Positions 24,157-30,313 of a stretch of DNA of 48,951 bases are shown piece by piece (position 1 is the stretch's first letter; every line of letters begins with the position of its first letter). The stretch is from Streptomyces tateyamensis (GTDB lineage Bacteria > Actinomycetota > Actinomycetes > Streptomycetales > Streptomycetaceae): contig NZ_PYBW01000039.1 in NCBI RefSeq assembly GCF_003205575.1, positions 1 through 48,951 of the forward strand. Direction: 5' to 3'. A program made the translations under genes and the position numbers. The notes below the pieces were generated by a model. It was given only the letters and a program-made list of their open reading frames with translations, searched no databases and was not told the DNA's origin.

Positions 24157-25145
24157 GATGCGATCTCCTCAAGCTCCTGGGCCGCGGGGAATGCGGCCAG
24201 CACGATGTGCGGGTGCTCGGCCTTGGGCAGGTCCTGGTATCGGGCCGCGACCCAGCCGGCCGACCAGCCGGTCAGCTCGACCGCGGTGCGCTGCGGCAGA
24301 CCGACCTGTCGGGCGGCCAGCACGATGGCCCGCGCCTTGGCTTCCGGGAGCCGTTCGGTGGCGGGGCCGGCCGACAGCAGTTCCTGCCGGACCCGCTCCA
24401 GGGCATCGCGCTCACGGCGCTCACGCTCGCTCACCTCACGCTCACGAGCCTCCCGCGCGGCCCGCTCCCGGGCCTCCCGCTGGGCCTGCTCGGCCCGCTC
24501 AGCAGCCTCACGGGCCGCAGCCGCGTCGCGCTCGTCACGAGCCAACCGCGCCTCGTGCTCACGCTGCTCACGGGCCAACACGGCTTCGTGCTCGCGGCGC
24601 TTCTCCTCGCGCCGCTCGGCCGCTTCCTGCTCGGCCAACCGGTCGGCGCGCGCCTGCCGCTGCCGCTCGGCCGCGAGGCGTTCACGCCGCTCGTGCTCGG
24701 CCCGCTCAGCAGCAGCATGGGCGGCCAGCGCAGCGGTGATCGCCCGCCGGTAGGCCAACGCGGCCTCCGCGGTGACGATCAGCAGCAGCGGCGCCACCGC
24801 ATGGACCACCACGCCCACCGCATCCCGGTGCAGCGCAGACAGACCCACGTTGAGCAGCACCGTCATCACGCCCGTCATCCAGCGCAGCGCCACCGGCCAG
24901 GACCCGCCGTGCCCGCCGAGTCGGGCGAGGGTGCTGTCCATCCGGACCACGATCACCACCGCCGCGTCCACCACCAACGGAAGAATCGGCGCCGTCCACC
25001 GCCACCCGGGCGGGGTGTGAGCGGACATCAGCGGGGTCACCGTGAGCACGCTGTACAGCACCGCCCCGAACGTGATCACCCACGTCCCGACCGACAGCAT
25101 CCGCTCGGCCGAGCGGACCTGATCCGGGGTCATCGACACAGTCAC
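24153..25145 (-). CDS. DUF2637 membrane protein with long coiled coil (Spd/transfer-associated)
   Basis: A 330-residue protein. Residues 15-165 form the DUF2637 membrane domain with about four helices (WVITFGAVLYSVLTVTPLMS, PLVVDAAVVIVV, VAPLLLIVTAEAALAYRRA). Residues 170-280 are an extreme Arg/Glu/Ala coiled coil, followed by a short helix-turn-helix-like tail (GLPQRTAVELTGWSAGWVAA). DUF2637 proteins are typical of Streptomyces conjugative elements and probably help spread DNA or anchor the machinery. GTG 25145 makes a GTGA overlap with the micro-gene upstream; ATG 25133 is the alternative. Confidence 0.8.
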   Translation of the reverse strand: MTVSMTPDQVRSAERMLSVGTWVITFGAVLYSVLTVTPLMSAHTPPGWRWTAPILPLVVDAAVVIVVRMDSTLARLGGHGGSWPVALRWMTGVMTVLLNVGLSALHRDAVGVVVHAVAPLLLIVTAEAALAYRRAITAALAAHAAAERAEHERRERLAAERQRQARADRLAEQEAAERREEKRREHEAVLAREQREHEARLARDERDAAAAREAAERAEQAQREARERAAREAREREVSERERRERDALERVRQELLSAGPATERLPEAKARAIVLAARQVGLPQRTAVELTGWSAGWVAARYQDLPKAEHPHIVLAAFPAAQELEEIAS

Positions 25146-25234
25146 CGCGACCACCCCCACCGGCACCGTGAGCGAGCGATGAGCACCCGCACGGCAGCCG
25201 TGAGCAGCACCACGGACAGGTGAGCGCCGCTCAC
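25142..25234 (-). CDS. Micro-ORF, 30 aa, hydrophobic
   Basis: It starts at GTG 25234, overlapping the previous stop by 4 bp, and ends overlapping the DUF2637 start by 4 bp. The peptide is a short hydrophobic stretch with a basic tail (LSVVLLTAAVRVLIARSR). The case for it being real is the unbroken chain of stop-start overlaps. It may mainly serve translational coupling. Confidence 0.4.
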   Translation of the reverse strand: MSGAHLSVVLLTAAVRVLIARSRCRWGWSR

Positions 25235-25359
25235 GGCCGCCCCCTCTCCCGGGCACGGGCCGCGCGGACCAGACGCCGCTCGGACTCCCCGCTCAGCCCG
25301 GCCACCGCCAGCGCCACCCGCGAACGGGCCGCCAACACCAGCCACACCACCGAGGGCAT
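25231..25359 (-). CDS. Micro-ORF, 42 aa, hydrophobic N-terminus and basic tail
   Basis: MPSVVWLVLAARSRVALAVA is hydrophobic and may associate with the membrane; the rest is Arg-rich. ATG 25359 overlaps the preceding stop (TGATG), and its own stop overlaps the next GTG. No homology recognised. Confidence 0.45.
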   Translation of the reverse strand: MPSVVWLVLAARSRVALAVAGLSGESERRLVRAARARERGRP

Positions 25360-25493
25360 CACCGGACACCCCCGATCGAACCGGCCCGCTCACGCGCCAA
25401 CCGCGCCGCCTCGGCAGCAGCCGCGGCGGCGGCCCGCGCGGCCTCTGCCGCAGCCTGGGCACGCGCCATGTCCTGTCGCGCCTGCTCGCTCAT
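25359..25493 (-). CDS. Micro-ORF, 44 aa, Ala-rich helix
   Basis: An almost pure Ala/Arg/Glu amphipathic helix (DMARAQAAAEAARAAAAAA). ATG 25493 overlaps the stop of the previous gene by 4 bp (ATGA). The composition mimics the coiled coil of the DUF2637 protein two genes on. Function unknown. Confidence 0.5.
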   Translation of the reverse strand: MSEQARQDMARAQAAAEAARAAAAAAAEAARLARERAGSIGGVR

Positions 25494-25774
25494 GCCGCCA
25501 CCGCCGACCACGCCGGCCGCCGGCCCGACCGCTTGCCGAACGGCAGCGGCGCCGGGGCAAGCTTCATCAGCGCACGGGCGAACTCCGCCGCCTGCGGGTC
25601 CTGCTCGGCCAGGTCGGCCAGGATGTCCCGCAGCGCGTCCGTACGCGCCGCCCACTCCTCCGCACTCTCGTCCGGCACGCCGGAGAGCAACTCCGGCTCC
25701 AGCCCGAGCCCGAACGCCAGCTCGGTGAACTCCAGCGCCGTGAAAACGCGCTGTCCTGCAACAATCGACTTCAC
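25490..25774 (-). CDS. Small acidic AICE protein, 94 aa (first gene of the transfer operon)
   Basis: GTG 25774 lies behind GAGGTGA and opens MKSIVAGQRVFTALEFTELA. The middle is acidic and helical (DESAEEWAARTDALRDIL), and the end is basic (LPFGKRSGRRPAW). I do not recognise a domain; size and position suit a small regulator or adaptor. It leads the overlapping-gene chain through DUF2637. The transcript must begin in the adjacent 0.5-kb divergent region. Confidence 0.62.
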   Translation of the reverse strand: MKSIVAGQRVFTALEFTELAFGLGLEPELLSGVPDESAEEWAARTDALRDILADLAEQDPQAAEFARALMKLAPAPLPFGKRSGRRPAWSAVAA

Positions 25775-26166
25775 GGGTCTCACCTCTGCGTAGAAGGGGT
25801 GTGGCCCAGGGGCCGCCGCGTCTTCCTTGGCCGGAACGCGGTGGCCCCGCTTCTGGGCCTGACTACTCGTCACGAGCAGCCATGCACCCCGACCCGCCGC
25901 ACAAGGCGGCCGATCGGGGCTCAAAGTCACTCGTTACGCACGGGCTGTAGTCGCAGGTGGCGCTACTAGCCCGCAGTCGCTGTCCTCTTCCGGGGGCGAG
26001 CCCCCGTTTGTAGGCGTAGACAGCTGACCTTTCGGTCTCAGCCGTCCGGCATGCCAAGGCGCCGGCTTCCTCGGCCCAGTCCTAGCCAGGCCACTTCACC
26101 CTGGACACGGCAGTCAGGCCGGTCATCCATGGGCGCATTTACGCAGCTCAAAGACAGCCCAAGGAT

Positions 26167-26269
26167 CTGCCTAGGGGGGCTTTCCCCTTGGGGTGATACC
26201 CAAGGTAGGCAGCAGCCTGCTTGGCGTCAAGTCCCCCTCGCGGTATCTTTGCCATGCCCCCCTAGGCAG
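26167..26269. promoter_or_regulatory. Nested inverted repeats flanking the regulator promoter
   Basis: CTGCCTAGGGGGGC (26167-26180) and its exact complement GCCCCCCTAGGCAG (26256-26269) bracket the promoter. Just inside the left arm is a second palindrome, CCTTGGG/CCCAAGG (26186-26205) with a 6-base loop. The right arm lies at the expected transcription start. This layout suits autorepression, possibly by DNA looping. Confidence 0.7.
26221..26249 (+). promoter_or_regulatory. Housekeeping-type promoter for the HTH/PP2C pair
   Basis: TTGGCG (26221-26226), a 17-bp spacer, then TATCTT (26244-26249), a good match to the vegetative sigma consensus. The start would fall near 26256, about 25 bp before the ATG. 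Confidence 0.6.
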
Positions 26270-26281
26270 CGGAAGGAAGTC

Positions 26282-27127
26282 ATGAACGAGGAGATCGAAC
26301 GGGTCGCCAAGGTGGTCGCCCCGGTCGCCCGTGCCAAGGCCGCGATTGACCTGATGGCGGACTATCAGGCCCGCGTGGTCGAGCTGTCCCGGATCCGACG
26401 GGAGGCCATTGAGGACGCCTCAGCGTCTGGCATGAGTCAGGCCGAGATCGCAGCGCAGTTGGGCGTGAGCCGCGGCAGGGTCGGTCAGCTGGCGGCCTCG
26501 GGGCCGCCTCCTGAGCGCGCGTTCTTTGGCATCGGCCCGATGACCGTGGCAGTCGCCGGGAAGGTCGAGGCGGGCAAGTCTGCCGACGAGAACCCGAGCC
26601 AGGTTGTGACTAGGGAGGACCTGAACAACTTTGAGCACCTGCGGAAGCTGTTCGGGGGGATGAAGCTCGACGCGGGGTACGAGGTGATCCCGACCTCGGG
26701 CATCGTGAGCCTCAATCGAGAACACCTGGTGGTCATCTGTGGTCCTCGACTGTCCCCGATCGTGGCCCAAGTGCTCGAAGGGGATGACCACTTGCGCTTC
26801 GCGAAGGACCGGGCCTGGCACCTGGTAGACCTTCACACCAAGACGGAATACCGCTCCCCGCTCGACGAGGACGGGACCGCCGGTGACGTTGGCTACCTCG
26901 GTCGCCTGCCCCGTCTCGACGGAAAGGGCACGTTCCTGTACATCGCCGGCATCCATGCCATTGGTGCGAGTGGGGTCGTCCACTACCTGGAGAACCACTT
27001 GGGCGAGCTCTACCGTGAGGTGAAGACGCGCCGCTTCTCGACCCTCATCTCCTGCCGGTACGACCCCACGACGCTCGAAGTCCTCGAAAGCTCCCGCGTG
27101 ACCCCGATCTACCGACACGAAGGCTAG
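26282..27127 (+). CDS. HTH regulator with uncharacterised sensor-like C-terminal domain
   Basis: A 281-residue protein. Residues 50-70 form a sigma-region-4-like helix-turn-helix (GMSQAEIAAQLGVSRGRVGQ). The remaining 200 residues are a domain I cannot name, with VVICGPRLSPIVAQVL, LRFAKDRAWHLVDLHTKTEY, DVGYLGRLPRLDGKGTFLYI and AGIHAIGASGVVHYLENHLG; it looks like an alpha/beta ligand or nucleotide sensor. ATG 26282 has GGAAGGAAG upstream. The PP2C gene follows after 2 bp. Promoter palindromes suggest self-repression. It may be the switch that controls AICE transfer, in place of the usual GntR/KorSA-type regulator, which is absent. Confidence 0.72.
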   Translation: MNEEIERVAKVVAPVARAKAAIDLMADYQARVVELSRIRREAIEDASASGMSQAEIAAQLGVSRGRVGQLAASGPPPERAFFGIGPMTVAVAGKVEAGKSADENPSQVVTREDLNNFEHLRKLFGGMKLDAGYEVIPTSGIVSLNREHLVVICGPRLSPIVAQVLEGDDHLRFAKDRAWHLVDLHTKTEYRSPLDEDGTAGDVGYLGRLPRLDGKGTFLYIAGIHAIGASGVVHYLENHLGELYREVKTRRFSTLISCRYDPTTLEVLESSRVTPIYRHEG

Positions 27128-27129
27128 CC

Positions 27130-27936
27130 ATGCGCGTTTCGATCGCCACAGAGCCAGGCGGAGCGGGTCCGAACGAGGATTGGGTGGCCGGGACTCCCAG
27201 CCTCGCTGTCGTCCTGGATGGGCTCAGTACGGCCGGCCTAGAGACGGGTTGCCGGCATGGCGTGCCGTGGTACGTCGCCCGCCTCGGTGGCTGCCTCATG
27301 GCAGCGTTGGCAGACGCCGATCGGACGCTCAGCGATGGGCTGGCGCTGGCGCTGGCCCAGGTCGCAGCGCTCCACGCCGGGTGCGATCTCGGCAACCCCG
27401 GAACGCCCTCGGCGACAGTGTCGGTCTTGCGAGTAGGAAACTCTCGGCTCGACTACCTGGTGCTGGCAGACTCCCCAATCGTGTTCGAGGGGCGCACCGA
27501 CTACTCCGTCGTGACGGACCTCCGGGTGGACTCCGTCGTACCCGAGCTGCGGGCTGAGACAGAGCGATTCGCCACTGGGACGCCCGAGCACGCGGAGAGT
27601 GTCCGCCGGATGGTGACCGCGCAACGGCTCACCCGCAACACGCCTGGCGGCTACTGGGTTGCGGCAGCCTCACCAGAGGCTGCCGAGCACGCGGTAACCG
27701 GATCCGTGACCCGCTCCGAGGTCACCGCTGCTGCCGTCATGTCCGACGGGGTGTCACGGCTGGTCACTGAGTATCGGACGGCCTCTTGGGCAGACGCGTT
27801 CGCCATCCTGAGAGCAAGTGGCGCAGGGGAGCTGATCGCGGAAGTGCGGAAGGTCGAAGCAACCGATCCGGACGGGAAGCGATGGCCCCGCTTCAAGTCG
27901 GGAGACGACGCGGCAATCGCATTCTGTGAGCTCTGA
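27130..27936 (+). CDS. PP2C-family Ser/Thr phosphatase-like protein
   Basis: A 268-residue protein with the PP2C metal-binding motifs in order: NED at 15-17 (GPNEDWV), DG at 30-31 (VVLDGLST), GTPSATVSVLRV, AVMSDGVSR, and GDDAAIAF at the end. It should remove phosphate from Ser/Thr. It begins 2 bp after the HTH gene, so they form a unit; the HTH protein or an unseen kinase target is the natural substrate. No kinase is encoded in the element, so a host kinase is implied. Its GC is somewhat below that of the element average. Confidence 0.78.
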   Translation: MRVSIATEPGGAGPNEDWVAGTPSLAVVLDGLSTAGLETGCRHGVPWYVARLGGCLMAALADADRTLSDGLALALAQVAALHAGCDLGNPGTPSATVSVLRVGNSRLDYLVLADSPIVFEGRTDYSVVTDLRVDSVVPELRAETERFATGTPEHAESVRRMVTAQRLTRNTPGGYWVAAASPEAAEHAVTGSVTRSEVTAAAVMSDGVSRLVTEYRTASWADAFAILRASGAGELIAEVRKVEATDPDGKRWPRFKSGDDAAIAFCEL

Positions 27937-27972
27937 CCGGCTTCCCCTGTGATCGCGGCTCGTAGCCATGGC

Positions 27973-28029
27973 AGGCCGGAGGGGGCGGGCGAGGCCGCCT
28001 TGGCAATCTCACCCGCCCCCCTCCGGCCT
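27973..28029. terminator. Bidirectional terminator
   Basis: AGGCCGGAGGGGGCGGG (27973-27989) is complementary to CCCGCCCCCCTCCGGCCT (28012-28029), with one bulged base and a 22-base loop. It separates the converging PP2C and zinc-ribbon genes. Confidence 0.8.
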
Positions 28030-28337
28030 CACGGCTGGCTGGCCCTGTCAGTGGGCAGAAGGCCGATCGTCGGGGAACCGGCGTCCACAGCATGCAGCGC
28101 CTGCACGTCGGCGCGGTCGTGGGCGCCGGCGCCGTCCCGGAGAACGAGGATCACGACCTCACGAGCATCGCAATCCTGGTTGTCGCAGTAGAGCTCGACT
28201 CGCCCTGTGTCGCGGTCGTCGTCGTGGTCCGAGAGCATCGCGGTGTTGCTGCCGCAGAAGTAGCACGGCAGCGCCTGACTCGCCCGCTTGACCCGCTGCC
28301 GGACCCATGGCTGCTGCCCTGTTTCCCACTCACCCAT
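28029..28337 (-). CDS. Small zinc-ribbon-like AICE cargo protein, 102 aa
   Basis: A conserved hypothetical type found in streptomycete elements: the core is LPCYFCGSNTAMLSDHDDD and then VELYCDNQDCDAREVVIL, giving CxxC...CxxxxC as a probable zinc site, with the tail GAGAHDRADVQALHAVDAG. ATG 28337 is used. It is soluble. Function unknown. It converges on the PP2C gene and sits between the regulator unit and the toxin-like pair. Confidence 0.75.
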   Translation of the reverse strand: MGEWETGQQPWVRQRVKRASQALPCYFCGSNTAMLSDHDDDRDTGRVELYCDNQDCDAREVVILVLRDGAGAHDRADVQALHAVDAGSPTIGLLPTDRASQP

Positions 28338-28400
28338 TGGCGAATTCCCCTACTCGACCTGCGCGCCTGCGGGGCGCACCACCCACCGTAGCGGAGCGGG

Positions 28401-28802
28401 TCAGGTGATCAGGGATAGGCCAGGGAAATTTCGGAAGTGCCGTCCATTCCCGGTCAGAAGCGGGGCATCGTAGTAGATGGATGTCGCTGCGATCCACAAA
28501 TCATTATTCTGATTCACCTGACCGAGCGGGTGCCCGAGTGACTGCGCTTGGCTCTTCAATTTTCCCCAGAGGCGTGCCATCTCGGTGTCATAGGGGGCCA
28601 CTAGGTATCGACGGATTGCCTCTTCCAGGGCTGCAACCTTTCGCTCCCCCCAGCCAGCCTTAGAGGCCCCGAAGTAGACCTCTGCAACTGTAGTGAAAGA
28701 GAGAGTGGGAATCGTGCCGGAGAGGTGGGCCTGATAGCCGTCGATATCTGTACCCTGAAGGAGGCGCGAGAAGACGTCAGTGTCAACAACTACGTACTTC
28801 AC
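28401..28802 (-). CDS. PIN-domain ribonuclease toxin (VapC-like)
   Basis: A 133-residue PIN domain. Acidic active-site residues are Asp7 (VVVDTDVFS, with Asp9 nearby), Glu41 (TTVAEVYFG) and Asp101 (NQNNDLWIAA); the C-terminal TGNGRHF replaces the fourth acidic position, as in several VapC groups. VapC proteins cut tRNA or rRNA and are held in check by an upstream partner. GTG 28802 overlaps the preceding stop by one base (TAGTG), a typical toxin-antitoxin coupling. GC is clearly below that of the surroundings, pointing to separate acquisition. Confidence 0.87.
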   Translation of the reverse strand: MKYVVVDTDVFSRLLQGTDIDGYQAHLSGTIPTLSFTTVAEVYFGASKAGWGERKVAALEEAIRRYLVAPYDTEMARLWGKLKSQAQSLGHPLGQVNQNNDLWIAATSIYYDAPLLTGNGRHFRNFPGLSLIT

Positions 28803-29707
28803 TACCCATCCTCACGGGCCGACGAGATGGCTGCCAGGAAAGAATCAAAGTCATCGATTGGTTCGATGGAGAGATCGCTAATCGAGTCCACTGGTGCGAC
28901 CATCTGCTCTGCGGCTAGCCTGTCAAGGCTCGGGGTGGTCGGGTGTCCCACTGGACTGATCTCCGAGATTCGAAGCACTCGGATCGTGGATTCATCTGGT
29001 TGCAGCTCAGCAACACCGTGTGCCATGACCAGTTCGTCCATGCAGTCCAGGACCGTGTCTCGCAGCTCTGCACCGAAGCCGCACTGGATGCTTCCGGCAT
29101 AGGTATCGATTCGACAAAGCAACGACGCCGGGGAGAAGTCACCCATCTGAAGTCGGCCGACCACTGTGGCTTCGCTCTCTACAGGTGAGAGTGAGACCAT
29201 CTTCAGCGCGGTCCTAAGGTCCGAGTCGAAAGCGAATTCCCTAACTACGGGCGAGGAGACGGAAATTCGGGAGATGCTCCTCTGATTGATTCCCCCAGTT
29301 AGCGACCGGAGACCGTTCAGGACCTGCGGGGTAAATCCGTCGGGCACTACTCCGGGATGCTGGTGTAGTGCCCTAATTCCATCCGCCAGGGTAGTGAAGG
29401 AATCTCTTAGGAGGTCGTCTCCGGCAAGCGAAGTCTGGCCAGTGCGGGCAATCTTCATGATGGCTGAGCCGGGTTCGAATCCCACGAAGTCCAATCGAAC
29501 CGCGTCGACAATTTCACGCGGGCGTCGACCTGACTTTATCTGCGAGCCGCTAATTGACAGTGCAAGTCGCTCCAGCGTGGCTTGCAGCTCGCTGGCGATT
29601 CTCGCTAGTTCGGCGAGTGGGATTCGTCCACCGTCCGTTGAAGGTCCCACTGCGCAGAGGGTCACATTGAAGGACGCTTGATCACCCGGATTGAAGGAAT
29701 TCAACAT
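28802..29707 (-). CDS. Unrecognised 301-aa partner of the PIN toxin
   Basis: It occupies the antitoxin position but is three to four times longer than known VapB antitoxins and lacks an obvious AbrB, RHH or Phd DNA-binding start. It begins MLNSFNPGDQASFNVTLCAV, has RRPREIVDAVRLDFVGFEPG in the first third and a conserved-looking VVGRLQMGDFSPASLLCRID, and ends in an acidic helix (DDFDSFLAAISSARED), which could insert into the toxin. ATG 29707 has GGAGG 5 bp upstream; the earlier frame start lacks one. Low GC matches the PIN gene. Function inferred only from coupling. Confidence 0.68.
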   Translation of the reverse strand: MLNSFNPGDQASFNVTLCAVGPSTDGGRIPLAELARIASELQATLERLALSISGSQIKSGRRPREIVDAVRLDFVGFEPGSAIMKIARTGQTSLAGDDLLRDSFTTLADGIRALHQHPGVVPDGFTPQVLNGLRSLTGGINQRSISRISVSSPVVREFAFDSDLRTALKMVSLSPVESEATVVGRLQMGDFSPASLLCRIDTYAGSIQCGFGAELRDTVLDCMDELVMAHGVAELQPDESTIRVLRISEISPVGHPTTPSLDRLAAEQMVAPVDSISDLSIEPIDDFDSFLAAISSAREDG

Positions 29708-30102
29708 CCACACCTCCTCGCTAGATCCAGAGCTGCGCAACTAGCCCGAACTCTACTCGGAGCCCGGCTGAGCAACTAGTTATGCTGACGGGCGTCACCC
29801 TTCCGTGACCAGTGGGCGGCGGCCGAGAACAGGCGTGCGAACAAACCTGCGGAGGAACGGGGGCTTCGCTCTGGCGCGTTCTTGAGTCTGCGTTGCAGGT
29901 CAAGGCGTTTGCCCGGAAGCTGCGCTGGTGGACCGCCGTCGAGAGCATGCTTCCGAACCGCTGCATAGCCTGCTGACACCGCTTGGGCAGCGAGTGCTTC
30001 CCGACGGTCCGGGGCCAGGCCGGGGCCACTGCTATCGTCGGAGGCCAGTAGACCCGTAGCGGAGCAGGTCAGGGCACCAGCAAGCCGGAACTTGCCTTCC
30101 CC
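29708..30102. other. Cargo end adjoining attR, no confident gene
   Basis: A minus-strand frame at about 29776-29976 (GTG start near VSAGYAAVRKH) encodes about 66 residues ending AAHWSRKGDARQHN, but it has no clear RBS. A longer version reads through the tRNA repeat and cannot be natural. The left part (29708-29790) is AT-rich and must hold the promoter of the toxin pair. Confidence 0.4.
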
Positions 30103-30192
30103 CTTGAAAACTGTCGTGAGGTGACCCCTCACCGTGGGTTCGAATCCCACGCTCTCCGCTGGTGGGGAAAGACCTGATCAGGGCGGGTATCG
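30103..30192 (+). repeat. attR: 90-bp direct repeat, right end of the AICE
   Basis: It is identical to 13111-13200. It is the displaced original 3' half of tRNA-Ser(UGA); the 5' half is missing here, so this copy is not a functional tRNA. Confidence 0.95.
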
Positions 30193-30214
30193 GCTACATG
30201 CCGATACCCGCCCT
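30180..30214 (+). terminator. Original tRNA-Ser terminator, now orphaned
   Basis: AGGGCGGGTATCGGC (30180-30194) pairs with GCCGATACCCGCCCT (30200-30214) around TACAT. Compared with the copy at 13188-13222, the stem is the same and the loop differs. Confidence 0.85.
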
Positions 30215-30313
30215 CGTCGGTTCCGGGGCCGGGGCGGGCCGGGTCGGCGGCGGACGGCCGTGTGGCAGCCTGGAGCGGTTGGCCACGCCCGCTGTGCCGT
30301 ACGGAGGTTGCAC

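Larger units (their letters stand above)
25775..26281. other. Divergent control region of the AICE
   Basis: A 507-bp stretch without a convincing gene, lower in GC than its surroundings. It contains the hairpin CGGGGGC/GCCCCCG (25991-26006), the nested inverted repeats and the promoter listed separately, and presumably the start of the leftward transfer operon. No start codon with an RBS was found for a longer frame. Confidence 0.6.
13111..30192. mobile_element. Integrated AICE (actinomycete integrative and conjugative element), about 17 kb
   Basis: It is bounded by the 90-bp direct repeat at the tRNA-Ser(UGA) 3' half. It contains the standard AICE modules in order: integrase and Xis beside attL, a prim-pol type replication module, tiny membrane or zinc proteins, an FtsK/TraB-like conjugative translocase, a DUF2637 protein, a regulator region, and cargo next to attR. 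There is no relaxase or type IV secretion set, as expected for double-stranded DNA transfer by TraB-like pumps. All main modules look intact, so it may still excise and transfer. Confidence 0.93.

Noticed and set aside
26051..26281. N-terminal extension of the HTH protein from a start near 26051
   Set aside because: The region contains the promoter and operator repeats; ATG 26282 has a proper RBS and gives a clean domain start.
29776..30150. 124-codon minus-strand gene
   Set aside because: Its N-terminal part reads through the tRNA-derived attR repeat, so it cannot be an ancestral gene; the remaining part has no RBS.
30103..30192. Second tRNA-Ser gene
   Set aside because: The 5' half (acceptor 5' strand, D arm, anticodon 5' strand) is missing; it is the attR remnant.
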